In this document: in pieces, positions 7,766-15,659 of the stretch
How positions within the stretch are numbered: the first letter of the stretch is position 1
How the letters are laid out: each line of letters starts with the position of its first letter
Assembly: GCA_964614655.1 (NCBI GenBank)
Contig: CAZTPF010000010.1
Coordinates: 1-64,000 of the forward strand
DNA from: Casp-actino8 sp964614655
GTDB lineage: Bacteria > Actinomycetota > Acidimicrobiia > Acidimicrobiales > Ilumatobacteraceae
DNA: 64,000 nt
Direction of reading: 5' to 3'
Notes under the pieces: model-generated
What the model was told of the DNA's origin: nothing
Seen by the model: only the letters and a program-made list of their open reading frames with translations
Database searches by the model: none
Made by a program: the position numbers and the translations under genes

Positions 7766-8839
7766 TCAGATCTCCAGTTCGCTCATGTCGATCGGTCGAC
7801 CCTCGTCGATGGATCGGTGAGCGGCCACACCTATCGCCACCGACGCCAGTCCGGCGTGCACGTCGACGTCGGGCCTCGTGCCGTTCCGAACGGCATCACA
7901 GAATCGCGCGACCTCCACGAAACTTGCGCCGAAATGAAACCCCACATGGGTGACCGACGGATCCATCGCAACGGGTGACGACTCGATCGTTCGATCGTCG
8001 CGGGATCCGATGTGCACCGCACCGTCACCGGGTACCGCCGCTTCGACCTTTCCGCGATCGCCCACGACGACGATCTCCTGCTCGTCACGGGATCCTTCGG
8101 CGAACATGCAGAGATCGAGATGAGCCCGCACACCGTTCGCGTAGTCGACGATCACGAACGCATTGTCGAGAATGTCGGATCTCTCGCCGTCGTACACCTC
8201 GTCGAGATGATTCACGTCCTGACCCCCGCTCGCGTACACCCGACGCGGTGGAACACCGACGATCAGATTCATCAGATCGAAGAAGTGACAGCACTTCTCG
8301 ACGAGCGTCCCACCAGTGTTTCTCGTGAACCGATTCCAGTTGTCGACCTTCACCAGAAAGGGGAAGCGGTGCTCGCGGATCGAGACCATCCGTGTGTTGC
8401 CGAGTCGACCCGATCGAACCACGTCGACCAGAGCCGCGATCGGAGCCATGTACCGGTACTCGAGTCCGACCCAGGTGATCGCTTCGCGGCGTTCCGACCA
8501 TTCGACGACGGATCGGCAATCGTCCATGGTCGTGCACATCGGCTTCTCGACCAACACGGGAACGTCCGACGCCAACACGTCGCGCAACACGTCGACATGT
8601 GTGTGATTGGGCGACGCCACGATGACGGCATCGACCACGTCGGCGTCGAGCAGTTCTCGATGGTCGCGAAACTCCGAGACCGATCGTCCGCCGAGTTCGC
8701 GCCGAGCCCACTCGAGTGGTGCGTCGTTCGGATCGCTGATGGCCGTCACCTCGGCGCCGGCCAACGCCTGAACGTTGCGGATGTGCTCGCAACCCATCAT
8801 GCCGGTGCCGATCACACCGATGCGCAAATCGGCCGACAC
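7766..8839 (-). CDS. Gfo/Idh/MocA-family NAD(P)-dependent dehydrogenase
   Basis: A 357-aa sugar- or inositol-dehydrogenase-like oxidoreductase. The Rossmann fold begins LRIGVIGTGMMGCEH (GxGxxG), with an acidic residue at the end of strand 2 (AISDPND). VLVEKPMCTTMDDC carries the EKP motif with the conserved lysine near residue 100, and GGTLVEKCCHFFDL is the substrate-side helix with the active-site histidine. The start is the GTG at 8839, 8 nt past the stop of the upstream S51-like gene; the open frame upstream runs through that gene and is not used. The two genes form an operon. The substrate is unknown. Confidence 0.88.
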   Translation of the reverse strand: MSADLRIGVIGTGMMGCEHIRNVQALAGAEVTAISDPNDAPLEWARRELGGRSVSEFRDHRELLDADVVDAVIVASPNHTHVDVLRDVLASDVPVLVEKPMCTTMDDCRSVVEWSERREAITWVGLEYRYMAPIAALVDVVRSGRLGNTRMVSIREHRFPFLVKVDNWNRFTRNTGGTLVEKCCHFFDLMNLIVGVPPRRVYASGGQDVNHLDEVYDGERSDILDNAFVIVDYANGVRAHLDLCMFAEGSRDEQEIVVVGDRGKVEAAVPGDGAVHIGSRDDRTIESSPVAMDPSVTHVGFHFGASFVEVARFCDAVRNGTRPDVDVHAGLASVAIGVAAHRSIDEGRPIDMSELEI

Positions 8840-8847
8840 GGAGCGAC

Positions 8848-9474
8848 TCAACTCGGGAGTTCGCCGACGACTTCGTGCGGTCCGACGCTCTCCCAACCGG
8901 CGTCGGTCCGCAGGAGCGACGAGGTGGACGGCAGGAACACCAGAGGAACATCGGTGAGTCGACGGACACGTGCCTGACGATCGTGCGTGAGCGTCTCGGA
9001 CTGAGGGACGACGGTCATACCGCTCAGGAGTCCGAGGCCGAGGGCCAGCGCGCCACCGCGCGGGTCGAGCATGGGATCGCACAGTGCCGATGCCGATGCC
9101 GCACATCCGACGACCACACCACCAGATCGAAGCACATCGTGCAACGCGTCCCAGATGGGAGTGTCCTTCACGACACTGCGCAGATGGATCGGGTTGTCAC
9201 CCACCAACCACACGGCCCGCGCCGAACGCACCACATCGGCCGCGCCTTCGTCCATCGCCTCCGGACGACTCATCACCATGAGGGCCTCGACGGTCACACC
9301 GAGTCGCTCGGCCCACGCCAGGGCCGCCGACACCAGAACTTCGGGGCGCTCGAATGCATCGGCAGTGGGCAACACGACCACTCGATCGGCCCCGGCCTCC
9401 GACAGGAGTCGGCGGTCGAGTTCGTCGTGAAGGCTGAACGGACCTCCACCCTGCAGAACGACGGTTCCCGGCAT
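8848..9474 (-). CDS. S51-like (dipeptidase E/cyanophycinase fold) protein lacking the usual serine
   Basis: A 208-aa protein of the class I glutamine-amidotransferase-like/peptidase S51 fold. The N-terminal strand-loop VVLQGGGPFSLHDEL and VVVLPTADAF, then AVWLVGDNPIHL and GGVVVGCAASASALCDPM, follow the family order. In S51 peptidases the nucleophile elbow reads G-T/S-S-A-G-A; here it is G-C-A-A-S-A, so the serine is replaced by alanine and the following glycine by serine. The protein may be catalytically inactive, or use the neighbouring cysteine or serine. A TAAGGT box lies 13 to 8 nt before its ATG, and it is co-transcribed with the dehydrogenase downstream. Confidence 0.75.
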   Translation of the reverse strand: MPGTVVLQGGGPFSLHDELDRRLLSEAGADRVVVLPTADAFERPEVLVSAALAWAERLGVTVEALMVMSRPEAMDEGAADVVRSARAVWLVGDNPIHLRSVVKDTPIWDALHDVLRSGGVVVGCAASASALCDPMLDPRGGALALGLGLLSGMTVVPQSETLTHDRQARVRRLTDVPLVFLPSTSSLLRTDAGWESVGPHEVVGELPS

Positions 9475-9481
9475 GACAGCG

Positions 9482-9487
9482 ACCTTA
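9482..9487 (-). promoter_or_regulatory. -10 box TAAGGT of the S51-like/dehydrogenase operon
   Basis: TAAGGT on the minus strand occupies -13 to -8 relative to the ATG at 9474, consistent with near-leaderless transcription. Confidence 0.55.
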
Positions 9488-9603
9488 GGCGGTGCGTTCC
9501 CCCACTTCTTGCCCGGGTTACCGGGGGGTAATTATGGTGGCCAAAACATCTCGGACATCTGGCCTCCGTTCTCCGTCGGACGGCCCTTCGGAAAGGACAT
9601 CGG

Positions 9604-10452
9604 ATGGCCATTCACACCGTCGGCATCGTGGGCTCGGGAATCATGGGATCGGGTCTGGCCGAAGTCGTCGCCCGAGCCGGGCTCACCGCCATCGTTCGTT
9701 CGCGATCACAGGCCACGGCCGACGCCATGGTCGCGTCGGTGGCCAAGGGACTGGCCAAGCAGGTCGAGAAGGGTCGCTTGTCCGAGGAGGAGTCGGCGGC
9801 GATCCTCGGACGCATCACTCCGGTCTCCGATCTCGGCGCGCTGGCCGACTGCGACCTCGTCATCGAGAGCATCGTCGAAGACCTCGACACCAAGAAGGCA
9901 CTGTTCGCCGAACTCGACCGCACGGTCAAGATGGGCGCCATTCTCGCCACCAACACGTCGACACTGCCGGTGATCGAACTGGCGATGGTCACGTCCCGAC
10001 CCGAGGCCGTGTGCGGTGTGCACTTCTTCAACCCGGCTCCGGCGATGCCCCTCGTCGAGATCGTGCGACCCCTGTCGGCGTCCGATGCCACGATCGACGC
10101 CGCCACCGCGTTCGCCGAGACCTGTGGGAAGCAGCCCGTGCAGGTGAAGGATCGCGCCGGCTTCATCGTGAACGCACTGCTCTTCCCCTACCTCAACAAC
10201 GCCATTCGCATGCTCGAGCAGGGCACGGCCAACATGGCCGACATCGACACCGCCATGAAGGGTGGCTGCAACTTCCCGATGGGTCCGTTCGCCCTGCTCG
10301 ACCTGGTCGGGCTCGACACGTCGCTCGCGATTCTCGACGCTCTCTACGACGAGTTCCGCGATCCGAACTACGCCGCCATGCCCACGTTGCGCCGCATGGT
10401 CGCCGCCGGTCGGCTCGGTCGCAAGACCAAGGGTGGCTTCTACGACTACTGA
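9604..10452 (+). CDS. 3-hydroxybutyryl-CoA dehydrogenase
   Basis: Oxidises (S)-3-hydroxybutyryl-CoA to acetoacetyl-CoA, or the reverse, with NAD(P)H. It belongs to the short 282-aa Hbd/PaaH/FadB2 class without the hydratase domain. HTVGIVGSGIMGSGLAEVVARAG is the nucleotide-binding motif. The catalytic histidine sits in GVHFFNPAPAMPLVEIV (about residue 140), and KDRAGFIVNALLFPYLNNAI and GPFALLDLVGLDT belong to the C-terminal helical domain. GGAAAGGA upstream of the ATG is a clear ribosome-binding site. With the ethylmalonyl-CoA mutase two genes downstream it suggests C4-acyl-CoA metabolism, but the donor pathway (butyrate, polyhydroxybutyrate or ethylmalonyl-CoA cycle) is not fixed by sequence. 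Confidence 0.93.
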   Translation: MAIHTVGIVGSGIMGSGLAEVVARAGLTAIVRSRSQATADAMVASVAKGLAKQVEKGRLSEEESAAILGRITPVSDLGALADCDLVIESIVEDLDTKKALFAELDRTVKMGAILATNTSTLPVIELAMVTSRPEAVCGVHFFNPAPAMPLVEIVRPLSASDATIDAATAFAETCGKQPVQVKDRAGFIVNALLFPYLNNAIRMLEQGTANMADIDTAMKGGCNFPMGPFALLDLVGLDTSLAILDALYDEFRDPNYAAMPTLRRMVAAGRLGRKTKGGFYDY

Positions 10453-10480
10453 TCGGCGCAACTGCTGATCAAATGTTGCG

Positions 10481-11224
10481 ATGACGTCCTCGCTCCTCGA
10501 ACCGGATGATCTGGAGCGGTTCACGACCGAGCCGTCGCCTTTGCCGGCGAGCGAGTGGGACTTCTCGGAGATTCCGCTACCCGAGTCAGATCCCGAGGAC
10601 GACTCCGATCTCGTGTGCGTCGGCGCCGACCTTCGGCCGGCCACTCTGGTCTCGGCATACTCGAACGGTTTCTTCCCCATGCACGTCGGCGGACGTCACA
10701 AGGAGATCGGTTGGTTCTCGCCCGATCCGAGAGGTGTCATTCCGATCGGAGGACTGCACGTGTCGCGATCGCTCCGAAAGCACGCCCGCCGGTTCCGATG
10801 CACGGTCGACGCTGCGTTCGAACGCGTGATGCGCGAGTGCGGGGACGAACGCCGACCGCACGGCTGGATCGACGACGCCTTCGTCGACGCCTACACCGAG
10901 ATGCACCGTCTCGGTCGGGCGCACTCGATCGAGGTGTGGCAAGGCGACCAGCTGGTGGGTGGCCTCTACGGAGTACGCATCGGCCGACTGTTCGCCGGGG
11001 AGAGCATGTTCCATCGAGTCACCGACGCGTCGAAGGTCGCTCTCGTTGCGACCATGGAGGCATTGACGACCCTCGACTTCCTGGTGTTCGACGTGCAGTG
11101 GACCACTCCTCACCTCCGATCACTCGGCGCGATCGACCTTCCCCGAAGCCGCTACCTCGACATGATTCGTCGAGCCGTCCCCGCCGCACAGCGAGGAAAT
11201 ACGGCGGTGCCCCCGACAGACTGA
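10481..11224 (+). CDS. aat: Leucyl/phenylalanyl-tRNA-protein transferase
   Basis: Transfers Leu or Phe from tRNA to proteins with N-terminal Arg or Lys, marking them for ClpS/ClpAP (N-degron pathway). The 247-aa protein has the hallmark YSNGFFPMHVGG, GWFSPDPRGVIPI, HGWIDDAFVDAYTEMHRLGRAHSIE (shown here as three adjoining segments) and LFAGESMFHRV motifs of the family. It begins 28 nt after hbd and ends 4 nt before the ecm start, so the three genes look co-transcribed despite unrelated roles. The N-terminal 40 residues are acidic and somewhat longer than in E. coli Aat. Confidence 0.95.
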   Translation: MTSSLLEPDDLERFTTEPSPLPASEWDFSEIPLPESDPEDDSDLVCVGADLRPATLVSAYSNGFFPMHVGGRHKEIGWFSPDPRGVIPIGGLHVSRSLRKHARRFRCTVDAAFERVMRECGDERRPHGWIDDAFVDAYTEMHRLGRAHSIEVWQGDQLVGGLYGVRIGRLFAGESMFHRVTDASKVALVATMEALTTLDFLVFDVQWTTPHLRSLGAIDLPRSRYLDMIRRAVPAAQRGNTAVPPTD

Positions 11225-11228
11225 TGCC

Positions 11229-13199
11229 ATGACCGCTGATTCCTCGGCCCCCGAAGCGCCCCGACGCGACGCTCCGTGGCTGATGCGCACGTATTCGGGC
11301 CACTCCACCGCCCGGGCGTCCAACGAGCTCTACCGCACGAACCTGGCCAAGGGACAGACCGGCCTCTCGATCGCCTTCGACCTTCCGACGCAGACCGGAT
11401 ACGACCCCGACTCGTCGATGGCCGCCGGCGAAGTCGGCAAGGTCGGCGTACCGGTTGCTCATCTCGGACACATGCGCACCCTGCTCGACGGCATTCCGCC
11501 CGGGCAGATGAACACCTCGATGACGATCAACGCCACGGCCGCCTGGTTGCTCGCTCTCTACGTGGCCAACGCCGAAGAGCAAGGTGTCGAGCGCGCTCAA
11601 TTGCGCGGGACCACGCAGAACGACATCGTCAAGGAATATCTCTCGCGTGGCACCTACATCTTCCCTCCGGTTCCTTCCCGTCGTCTGATCGTCGACATGG
11701 TGGCCTGGTGTGCGAACAACACACCCAAGTGGAACCCCATGAACGTGTGCTCGTACCACTTGCAGGAAGCGGGAGCCACACCGGTCCAGGAGATCGCCTA
11801 CTCACTGGCCACTGCGGTCGGAGTGCTCGACGCCGTCCGTGATTCGGGCCAAGTGCCGGCCGAGCAGTTCCCACAGGTCTTCGCATCGATCTCGTTCTTC
11901 GTGAACGCCGGCATCCGTTTCGTCGAAGAGGTGTGCAAGATGCGCGCCTTCACCGAACTCTGGGAACGGATCGGCCGCGAACGATACGGCGTCACCGACG
12001 ACAAGGCCCTGCGCTTCCGCTACGGCGTCCAGGTCAATTCGCTCGGTCTCACCGAGGCCCAACCCGAGAACAACGTGCAGCGCATCGTGCTCGAGATGTT
12101 GGCCGTCTCCCTGTCGAAGCGGGCCCGTGCCCGATCGATCCAGCTCCCGGCCTGGAACGAAGCTCTCGGTCTGCCCACCCCATGGGATCAGCAGTGGAGT
12201 CTGCGGATGCAGCAGGTGCTGGCCTTCGAGAGCGACCTCCTCGAGTACGGCGACATCTTCGACGGTTCGCACGTGATCGAAGCACGAACCACCGAGATCC
12301 GAGACGCGGCGTGGGCCGAGTTCGAAGAGGTCCTCCAACTCGGGGGCGCCTTCGAAGCCGTCGACCATCTGAAGGGTCGTCTCGTGAAGTCGATGGCCGA
12401 ACGCACGCGTCGTATCGAAGCCGGCGAGCAGATCGTGGTCGGCGTCAACAGCTATCGCGAGACCGAAGTGTCACCCCTCGGAGGCGGCGACAAGATCGTG
12501 AAGGTCGATCCCGCCGTCGAGCGCGAAACGATCGCCGACGTCGAAGCCTGGCGAGCGGCCCGTGATCAGAGTGCCGTCGACGCCGCCCTCGCGGAACTAC
12601 GGCGGGCCGCCGTCGACGGCGACAACGTGATGGAGCCCTCGATCGCCCTCGCGAAGGCCGGCGGAACGACCGGCGAATGGGCCGGGGTGCTCCGAGAGGT
12701 GTTCGGCGAATACCGAGCACCCACAGGGGTGGCCGCGGCGGTCGGCAAGCGTCCGGGCGAACTGGCCGACGTCGCCGACTTCGTGCGCACCATTCCCGGA
12801 GGACCGCCCAAACTTCTGGTGGCGAAGCCCGGACTCGACGGACACTCCAATGGTGCCGAACAGATCGCCGTCGCTGCACGCGACGCCGGTATGGAAGTGA
12901 TCTACTCCGGTATCCGCCTCACACCCGAACAGATCGCCGCCAGTGCGCGCGACGAAGATCCCGACGTGATCGGACTCTCGATCCTGTCCGGTTCGCACTT
13001 GTCTCTCGTACCGGCCGTCATCGAGTGTCTGAAGCGGGACGGTGTCGACATCCCGGTCGTGGTCGGCGGGATCATCCCCGAGGAAGATCGTCCGCGTCTG
13101 CTCGCCGGTGGCGTCACCGCCGTCTATACACCGAAGGACTTCGAACTCGGTCGCATCATGCGCGACATCGCCGAGATCGCGTCGGCGTCTCGGGTCTGA
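11229..13199 (+). CDS. ecm: Ethylmalonyl-CoA mutase (B12-dependent)
   Basis: Coenzyme-B12 enzyme converting (2R)-ethylmalonyl-CoA to methylsuccinyl-CoA in the ethylmalonyl-CoA pathway for acetyl-CoA assimilation. It is a single 656-aa chain with the mutase barrel first (RTYSGHSTARASNELYR, SIAFDLPTQTGYDPDS, MNTSMTINATAAW, GTTQNDIVKEYLSRGTY, PKWNPMNVCSYHLQEAG). The C-terminal cobalamin domain (from about residue 525) carries PGLDGHSNGAEQIA (DxHxxG) and GLSILSGSHLSL. The shape and motifs match Ecm/MeaA rather than two-subunit methylmalonyl-CoA mutase. Crotonyl-CoA carboxylase/reductase (ccr), the other key enzyme, is not in the window. A related acyl-CoA mutase specificity cannot be fully excluded. 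Confidence 0.88.
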   Translation: MTADSSAPEAPRRDAPWLMRTYSGHSTARASNELYRTNLAKGQTGLSIAFDLPTQTGYDPDSSMAAGEVGKVGVPVAHLGHMRTLLDGIPPGQMNTSMTINATAAWLLALYVANAEEQGVERAQLRGTTQNDIVKEYLSRGTYIFPPVPSRRLIVDMVAWCANNTPKWNPMNVCSYHLQEAGATPVQEIAYSLATAVGVLDAVRDSGQVPAEQFPQVFASISFFVNAGIRFVEEVCKMRAFTELWERIGRERYGVTDDKALRFRYGVQVNSLGLTEAQPENNVQRIVLEMLAVSLSKRARARSIQLPAWNEALGLPTPWDQQWSLRMQQVLAFESDLLEYGDIFDGSHVIEARTTEIRDAAWAEFEEVLQLGGAFEAVDHLKGRLVKSMAERTRRIEAGEQIVVGVNSYRETEVSPLGGGDKIVKVDPAVERETIADVEAWRAARDQSAVDAALAELRRAAVDGDNVMEPSIALAKAGGTTGEWAGVLREVFGEYRAPTGVAAAVGKRPGELADVADFVRTIPGGPPKLLVAKPGLDGHSNGAEQIAVAARDAGMEVIYSGIRLTPEQIAASARDEDPDVIGLSILSGSHLSLVPAVIECLKRDGVDIPVVVGGIIPEEDRPRLLAGGVTAVYTPKDFELGRIMRDIAEIASASRV

Positions 13200-13209
13200 C
13201 GTTCAGACC
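13193..13209. terminator. Perfect palindrome made from the 3' ends of two convergent genes
   Basis: GGTCTGA-CGT-TCAGACC is a perfect 7-bp inverted repeat with a 3-base loop. Its left arm is the last bases and stop of ecm, and its right arm is the last Val codon and stop of the convergent oxygenase gene read on the other strand. It could form a short hairpin at both mRNA 3' ends. Confidence 0.4.
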
Positions 13210-13913
13210 GCGACGGCGCGCTGCGAGTCGATCCACTCGCCGAGACGGGGGCTGCTCTCGAAACTCGTGATCAGCGCATAGCGAGGATGGTCGGCGTTGT
13301 GCACCACGACGTGCCACAGACGCTGCGTGTCGACGACGAAGCGAGCACCCTTCGGCAACGGCACACGTCGCTCGGTCGACGGATCGGGAAGACCGTCGGC
13401 GTCGTTGTCCATGAGGAGCATGTAACTGTCGGGCTGATCGGTGAGTTCGACCCACGAGCGAACGACCCATCCCTCGTCGTCGGGGTTGAAGCGATTGTTG
13501 TCGTCGCGGTGGATGGAGCGGAGCGCAGTGGCGTGATCCTGCGGCTCGAGCTTGATGATGCGGACGCGACCGAAGTTGGCGCCCACCGAATCGACGTAAC
13601 GACGCAGAGTCGGCGCCTTCTCGGCGTTGACCGTCCAGAGCGCGTCCTTGTCGGTCTTGCCCTTGTCCCAGAACCCACGACAGTCGAGCTCTCCATCGGC
13701 CGAGGCGAGAGGTGCGAAGTTGGTGTCGCCTCCGCTCTTCCAGTCCATGTATTCGAGTGACTCCCACTCCTCACGCGGGACGTCGATCGGCATCGGACTC
13801 AGTGCCACGAACCCCGATTCGTCGAGAACGGGAAGACGACGATGAGGCGTGTGGAGGGGAATCTTGACCGACCAGTGATCCGGGGTCGGCCAGAACGTGG
13901 TGCCGTCGGCCAT
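13203..13913 (-). CDS. Putative Fe(II)/2-oxoglutarate oxygenase of aspartyl/asparaginyl hydroxylase type
   Basis: I do not recognise a characterised orthologue. The 236-aa soluble protein has the metal triad layout of the aspartyl/asparaginyl beta-hydroxylase cupin. There is an HxD in ALRSIHRDDNNRF (about residues 131-138), then the distal histidine in VVDTQRLWHVVVHN and an arginine in HPRYALITSFES about ten residues on, which would bind 2-oxoglutarate. RVRIIKLEPQDH before the HxD is the usual first core strand. No transmembrane segment or signal peptide. A TACACT box lies exactly 12 to 7 nt before the ATG, so it is an independent leaderless gene. The substrate is unknown, and cupin assignment rests on motif spacing only. 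Confidence 0.6.
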   Translation of the reverse strand: MADGTTFWPTPDHWSVKIPLHTPHRRLPVLDESGFVALSPMPIDVPREEWESLEYMDWKSGGDTNFAPLASADGELDCRGFWDKGKTDKDALWTVNAEKAPTLRRYVDSVGANFGRVRIIKLEPQDHATALRSIHRDDNNRFNPDDEGWVVRSWVELTDQPDSYMLLMDNDADGLPDPSTERRVPLPKGARFVVDTQRLWHVVVHNADHPRYALITSFESSPRLGEWIDSQRAVAV

Positions 13914-13919
13914 GGACGC

Positions 13920-13925
13920 AGTGTA
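13920..13925 (-). promoter_or_regulatory. -10 box TACACT, leaderless position
   Basis: TACACT on the minus strand lies exactly 12 to 7 nt before the ATG at 13,913. Confidence 0.6.
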
Positions 13926-13935
13926 CGAAGTTCGT

Positions 13936-14316
13936 TCAGGGAGTGGCGATCGTCGACTCGACGACGGGGGCCGCCGTCGTGGTGGCCGACGTGGGCGGAA
14001 TCTTCAGACGTTGACCGGCCTGAATGGCATCGGGATCGGCGATGGCGTTGTACGAGATGAGATCGGACATCGACACACCGAACGACTGCGCGATGGCGAA
14101 GAGCGTGTCTCCCTGCTGGATCGTGTAGAACTCCTCGGCCACCGGAGCGAGAGTCGTCGGAGCGATCGTGGTCGCCGGGATCGTCGGAGCGGCGGTCAAC
14201 AACGGCAGCGTGTCGACCGATTGCTCGTCACCGCCACAGGCGGCCAACGACAGCGGCACGAACACCGCGAACACGAGAGCGACCGATTTCACGTCCCGCA
14301 TCGTAGGGGCTGACAC
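13936..14316 (-). CDS. LysM-domain lipoprotein
   Basis: A 126-aa exported lipoprotein. The N-terminal signal ends in a lipobox, PLSLAACGG (cysteine about residue 27), followed by a Thr/Ala/Pro-rich linker. A single LysM domain follows at about residues 64-108 (EEFYTIQQGDTLFAIAQSFGVSMSDLISYN, given here as the start and middle of the repeat), which binds N-acetylglucosamine-containing glycan, so it is probably tethered to the membrane and to peptidoglycan. The GTG at 14,316 is preceded by GAGGA at a good distance; an ATG five codons later is the alternative. It lies 17 nt past the prenyl synthase stop and is likely co-transcribed. Confidence 0.8.
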   Translation of the reverse strand: MSAPTMRDVKSVALVFAVFVPLSLAACGGDEQSVDTLPLLTAAPTIPATTIAPTTLAPVAEEFYTIQQGDTLFAIAQSFGVSMSDLISYNAIADPDAIQAGQRLKIPPTSATTTAAPVVESTIATP

Positions 14317-14333
14317 CCGGCGATCCTCGGCGG

Positions 14334-15395
14334 TCAGTCCTGACGTCGGGTCACGTACTCGGCGAGCGCGACCAGTTCGGATCGAGCCGAACCAGCGAGG
14401 TCGATCGCATCGAGAGCCGTCACGGCCTCGGAGGCCAGACGAGTGATGATCGACTCCATCTCGGTCAGGGCGCCGCAGGCGACGATGACGTCCTGAACCG
14501 CGGCGACGTCTCGATCGTCGAGTTCGGAGCGACCCACTCGGTCGAGGACCGCACGTTGCGACGGGTCGGCCCGTTCGACGGCGATGGCGAGCAGCGGGGT
14601 GGGCTTGCCTTCCCGCAAGTCGTCGCCGACCGGCTTGCCGGTGACGGCCGGATCGCCGAACACACCCATGATGTCGTCGCGCATCTGGAAAGCGTCTCCG
14701 AGTGGTAGACCGTACGTACTCAGGGCCGGCAGAAGGGTGGACACCGATTCGGGAGCGGCGATCGCTGCACCGAGGTGCAGTGGACGTTCGATCGTGTACT
14801 TGCCGCTCTTGTAGCGGCAGATGCGCTCGGCCTTGTCGCGTCGACGATCGTGATGAGCCGATCCCATGAGGTCGAGGAGTTGACCGACGTTCAACTCGAT
14901 GCGGAGTTCGTGCCAGATCGAACGCGCCTCCGACGACACGCCATCGAGCAGACGATCACTGAACACGAACGTCAGATCCCCCACCAGAATCGCCATGCCG
15001 TCGCCGTAACGACGGGACTCGCCACTTCCGCCGTTCTCACGATGGCGTTCGGCGAACACTTCGTGCGTCACCGGCTCACCGCGGCGGGTGGAGGCACCGT
15101 CCATGACGTCGTCGTGGAAGAGGGCGAAGGCGTGGAGCAGTTCGAGGGCGGCCGCGGCGTCGACCACTCGGGGATCGTCGGCGGAACCTCCGGCCGCCAC
15201 GAAGCCCCAGTGGCAGAAGGCCGGACGCAGTCTCTTGCCGCCGGCGCCGACCAACCGCCGTATCTCGGCCACCGGTGAGGCGAGGTCGGCATCGAACGAC
15301 GACCAGCGATCCTCCTCGACCCGCAGCACCGAGTCGAGACGCGCTTCCACGCGGCGCGCTATGTCGAGCAGGGACGGCGGGGGGGCCGAAGTCAC
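14334..15395 (-). CDS. Polyprenyl (geranylgeranyl/farnesyl-type) diphosphate synthase
   Basis: Condenses isopentenyl diphosphate with allylic diphosphates. The 353-aa protein has VGAGGKRLRPAF, the first aspartate-rich motif FALFHDDVMDGASTRRG (DDxxD, about residue 94) and the second, MRDDIMGVFGDP (about residue 235), where the last Asp of DDxxD is Gly, as often seen in actinobacterial IdsA/GrcC enzymes. Residues KYTIERPLHLGAA precede it. Product chain length cannot be read safely. The start is a GTG with TAGCCT exactly 12 to 7 nt upstream, indicating leaderless transcription. Downstream it is followed closely by the LysM lipoprotein gene. Confidence 0.9.
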   Translation of the reverse strand: MTSAPPPSLLDIARRVEARLDSVLRVEEDRWSSFDADLASPVAEIRRLVGAGGKRLRPAFCHWGFVAAGGSADDPRVVDAAAALELLHAFALFHDDVMDGASTRRGEPVTHEVFAERHRENGGSGESRRYGDGMAILVGDLTFVFSDRLLDGVSSEARSIWHELRIELNVGQLLDLMGSAHHDRRRDKAERICRYKSGKYTIERPLHLGAAIAAPESVSTLLPALSTYGLPLGDAFQMRDDIMGVFGDPAVTGKPVGDDLREGKPTPLLAIAVERADPSQRAVLDRVGRSELDDRDVAAVQDVIVACGALTEMESIITRLASEAVTALDAIDLAGSARSELVALAEYVTRRQD

Positions 15396-15401
15396 CTCGT
15401 C

Positions 15402-15407
15402 AGGCTA
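15402..15407 (-). promoter_or_regulatory. -10 box TAGCCT of the prenyl synthase gene
   Basis: TAGCCT on the minus strand lies exactly 12 to 7 nt before the GTG at 15,395; it supports GTG as start and a leaderless mRNA. Confidence 0.65.
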
Positions 15408-15431
15408 GGGGGACGTCGGCGACGGCAAGCG

Positions 15432-15659
15432 TCAGTCCTCGAGTCCGGCGACCACTTTCTCGATCTGCATCTTGGCGTTGCCGATGCGCTCACGACACAC
15501 ACGAATGAGTTCGGATGCCCGAGCCACTCGCTCGGCCAGCACGTCGACGTCGACGTCGCTCTCCTCGAGTTCGGCGAGGATGCTCTCCAGCTCTTCCAGA
15601 GCGGCGGCGTACCCGATCTCGTCGACCGAGTCGCCGGACGCGGCGGTCTTCTTGCTCAT
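15432..15659 (-). CDS. xseB: Exodeoxyribonuclease VII small subunit
   Basis: A 75-aa small subunit of the ssDNA exonuclease that trims DNA to oligonucleotides in repair. The family pattern GYAAALEELESILAELE (about residues 17-33), then ERVARASELIRVCRERI, forms two helices that coat the large subunit. It starts with ATGA overlapping the xseA stop, so large and small subunits are translationally coupled in the usual order. Confidence 0.95.
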   Translation of the reverse strand: MSKKTAASGDSVDEIGYAAALEELESILAELEESDVDVDVLAERVARASELIRVCRERIGNAKMQIEKVVAGLED

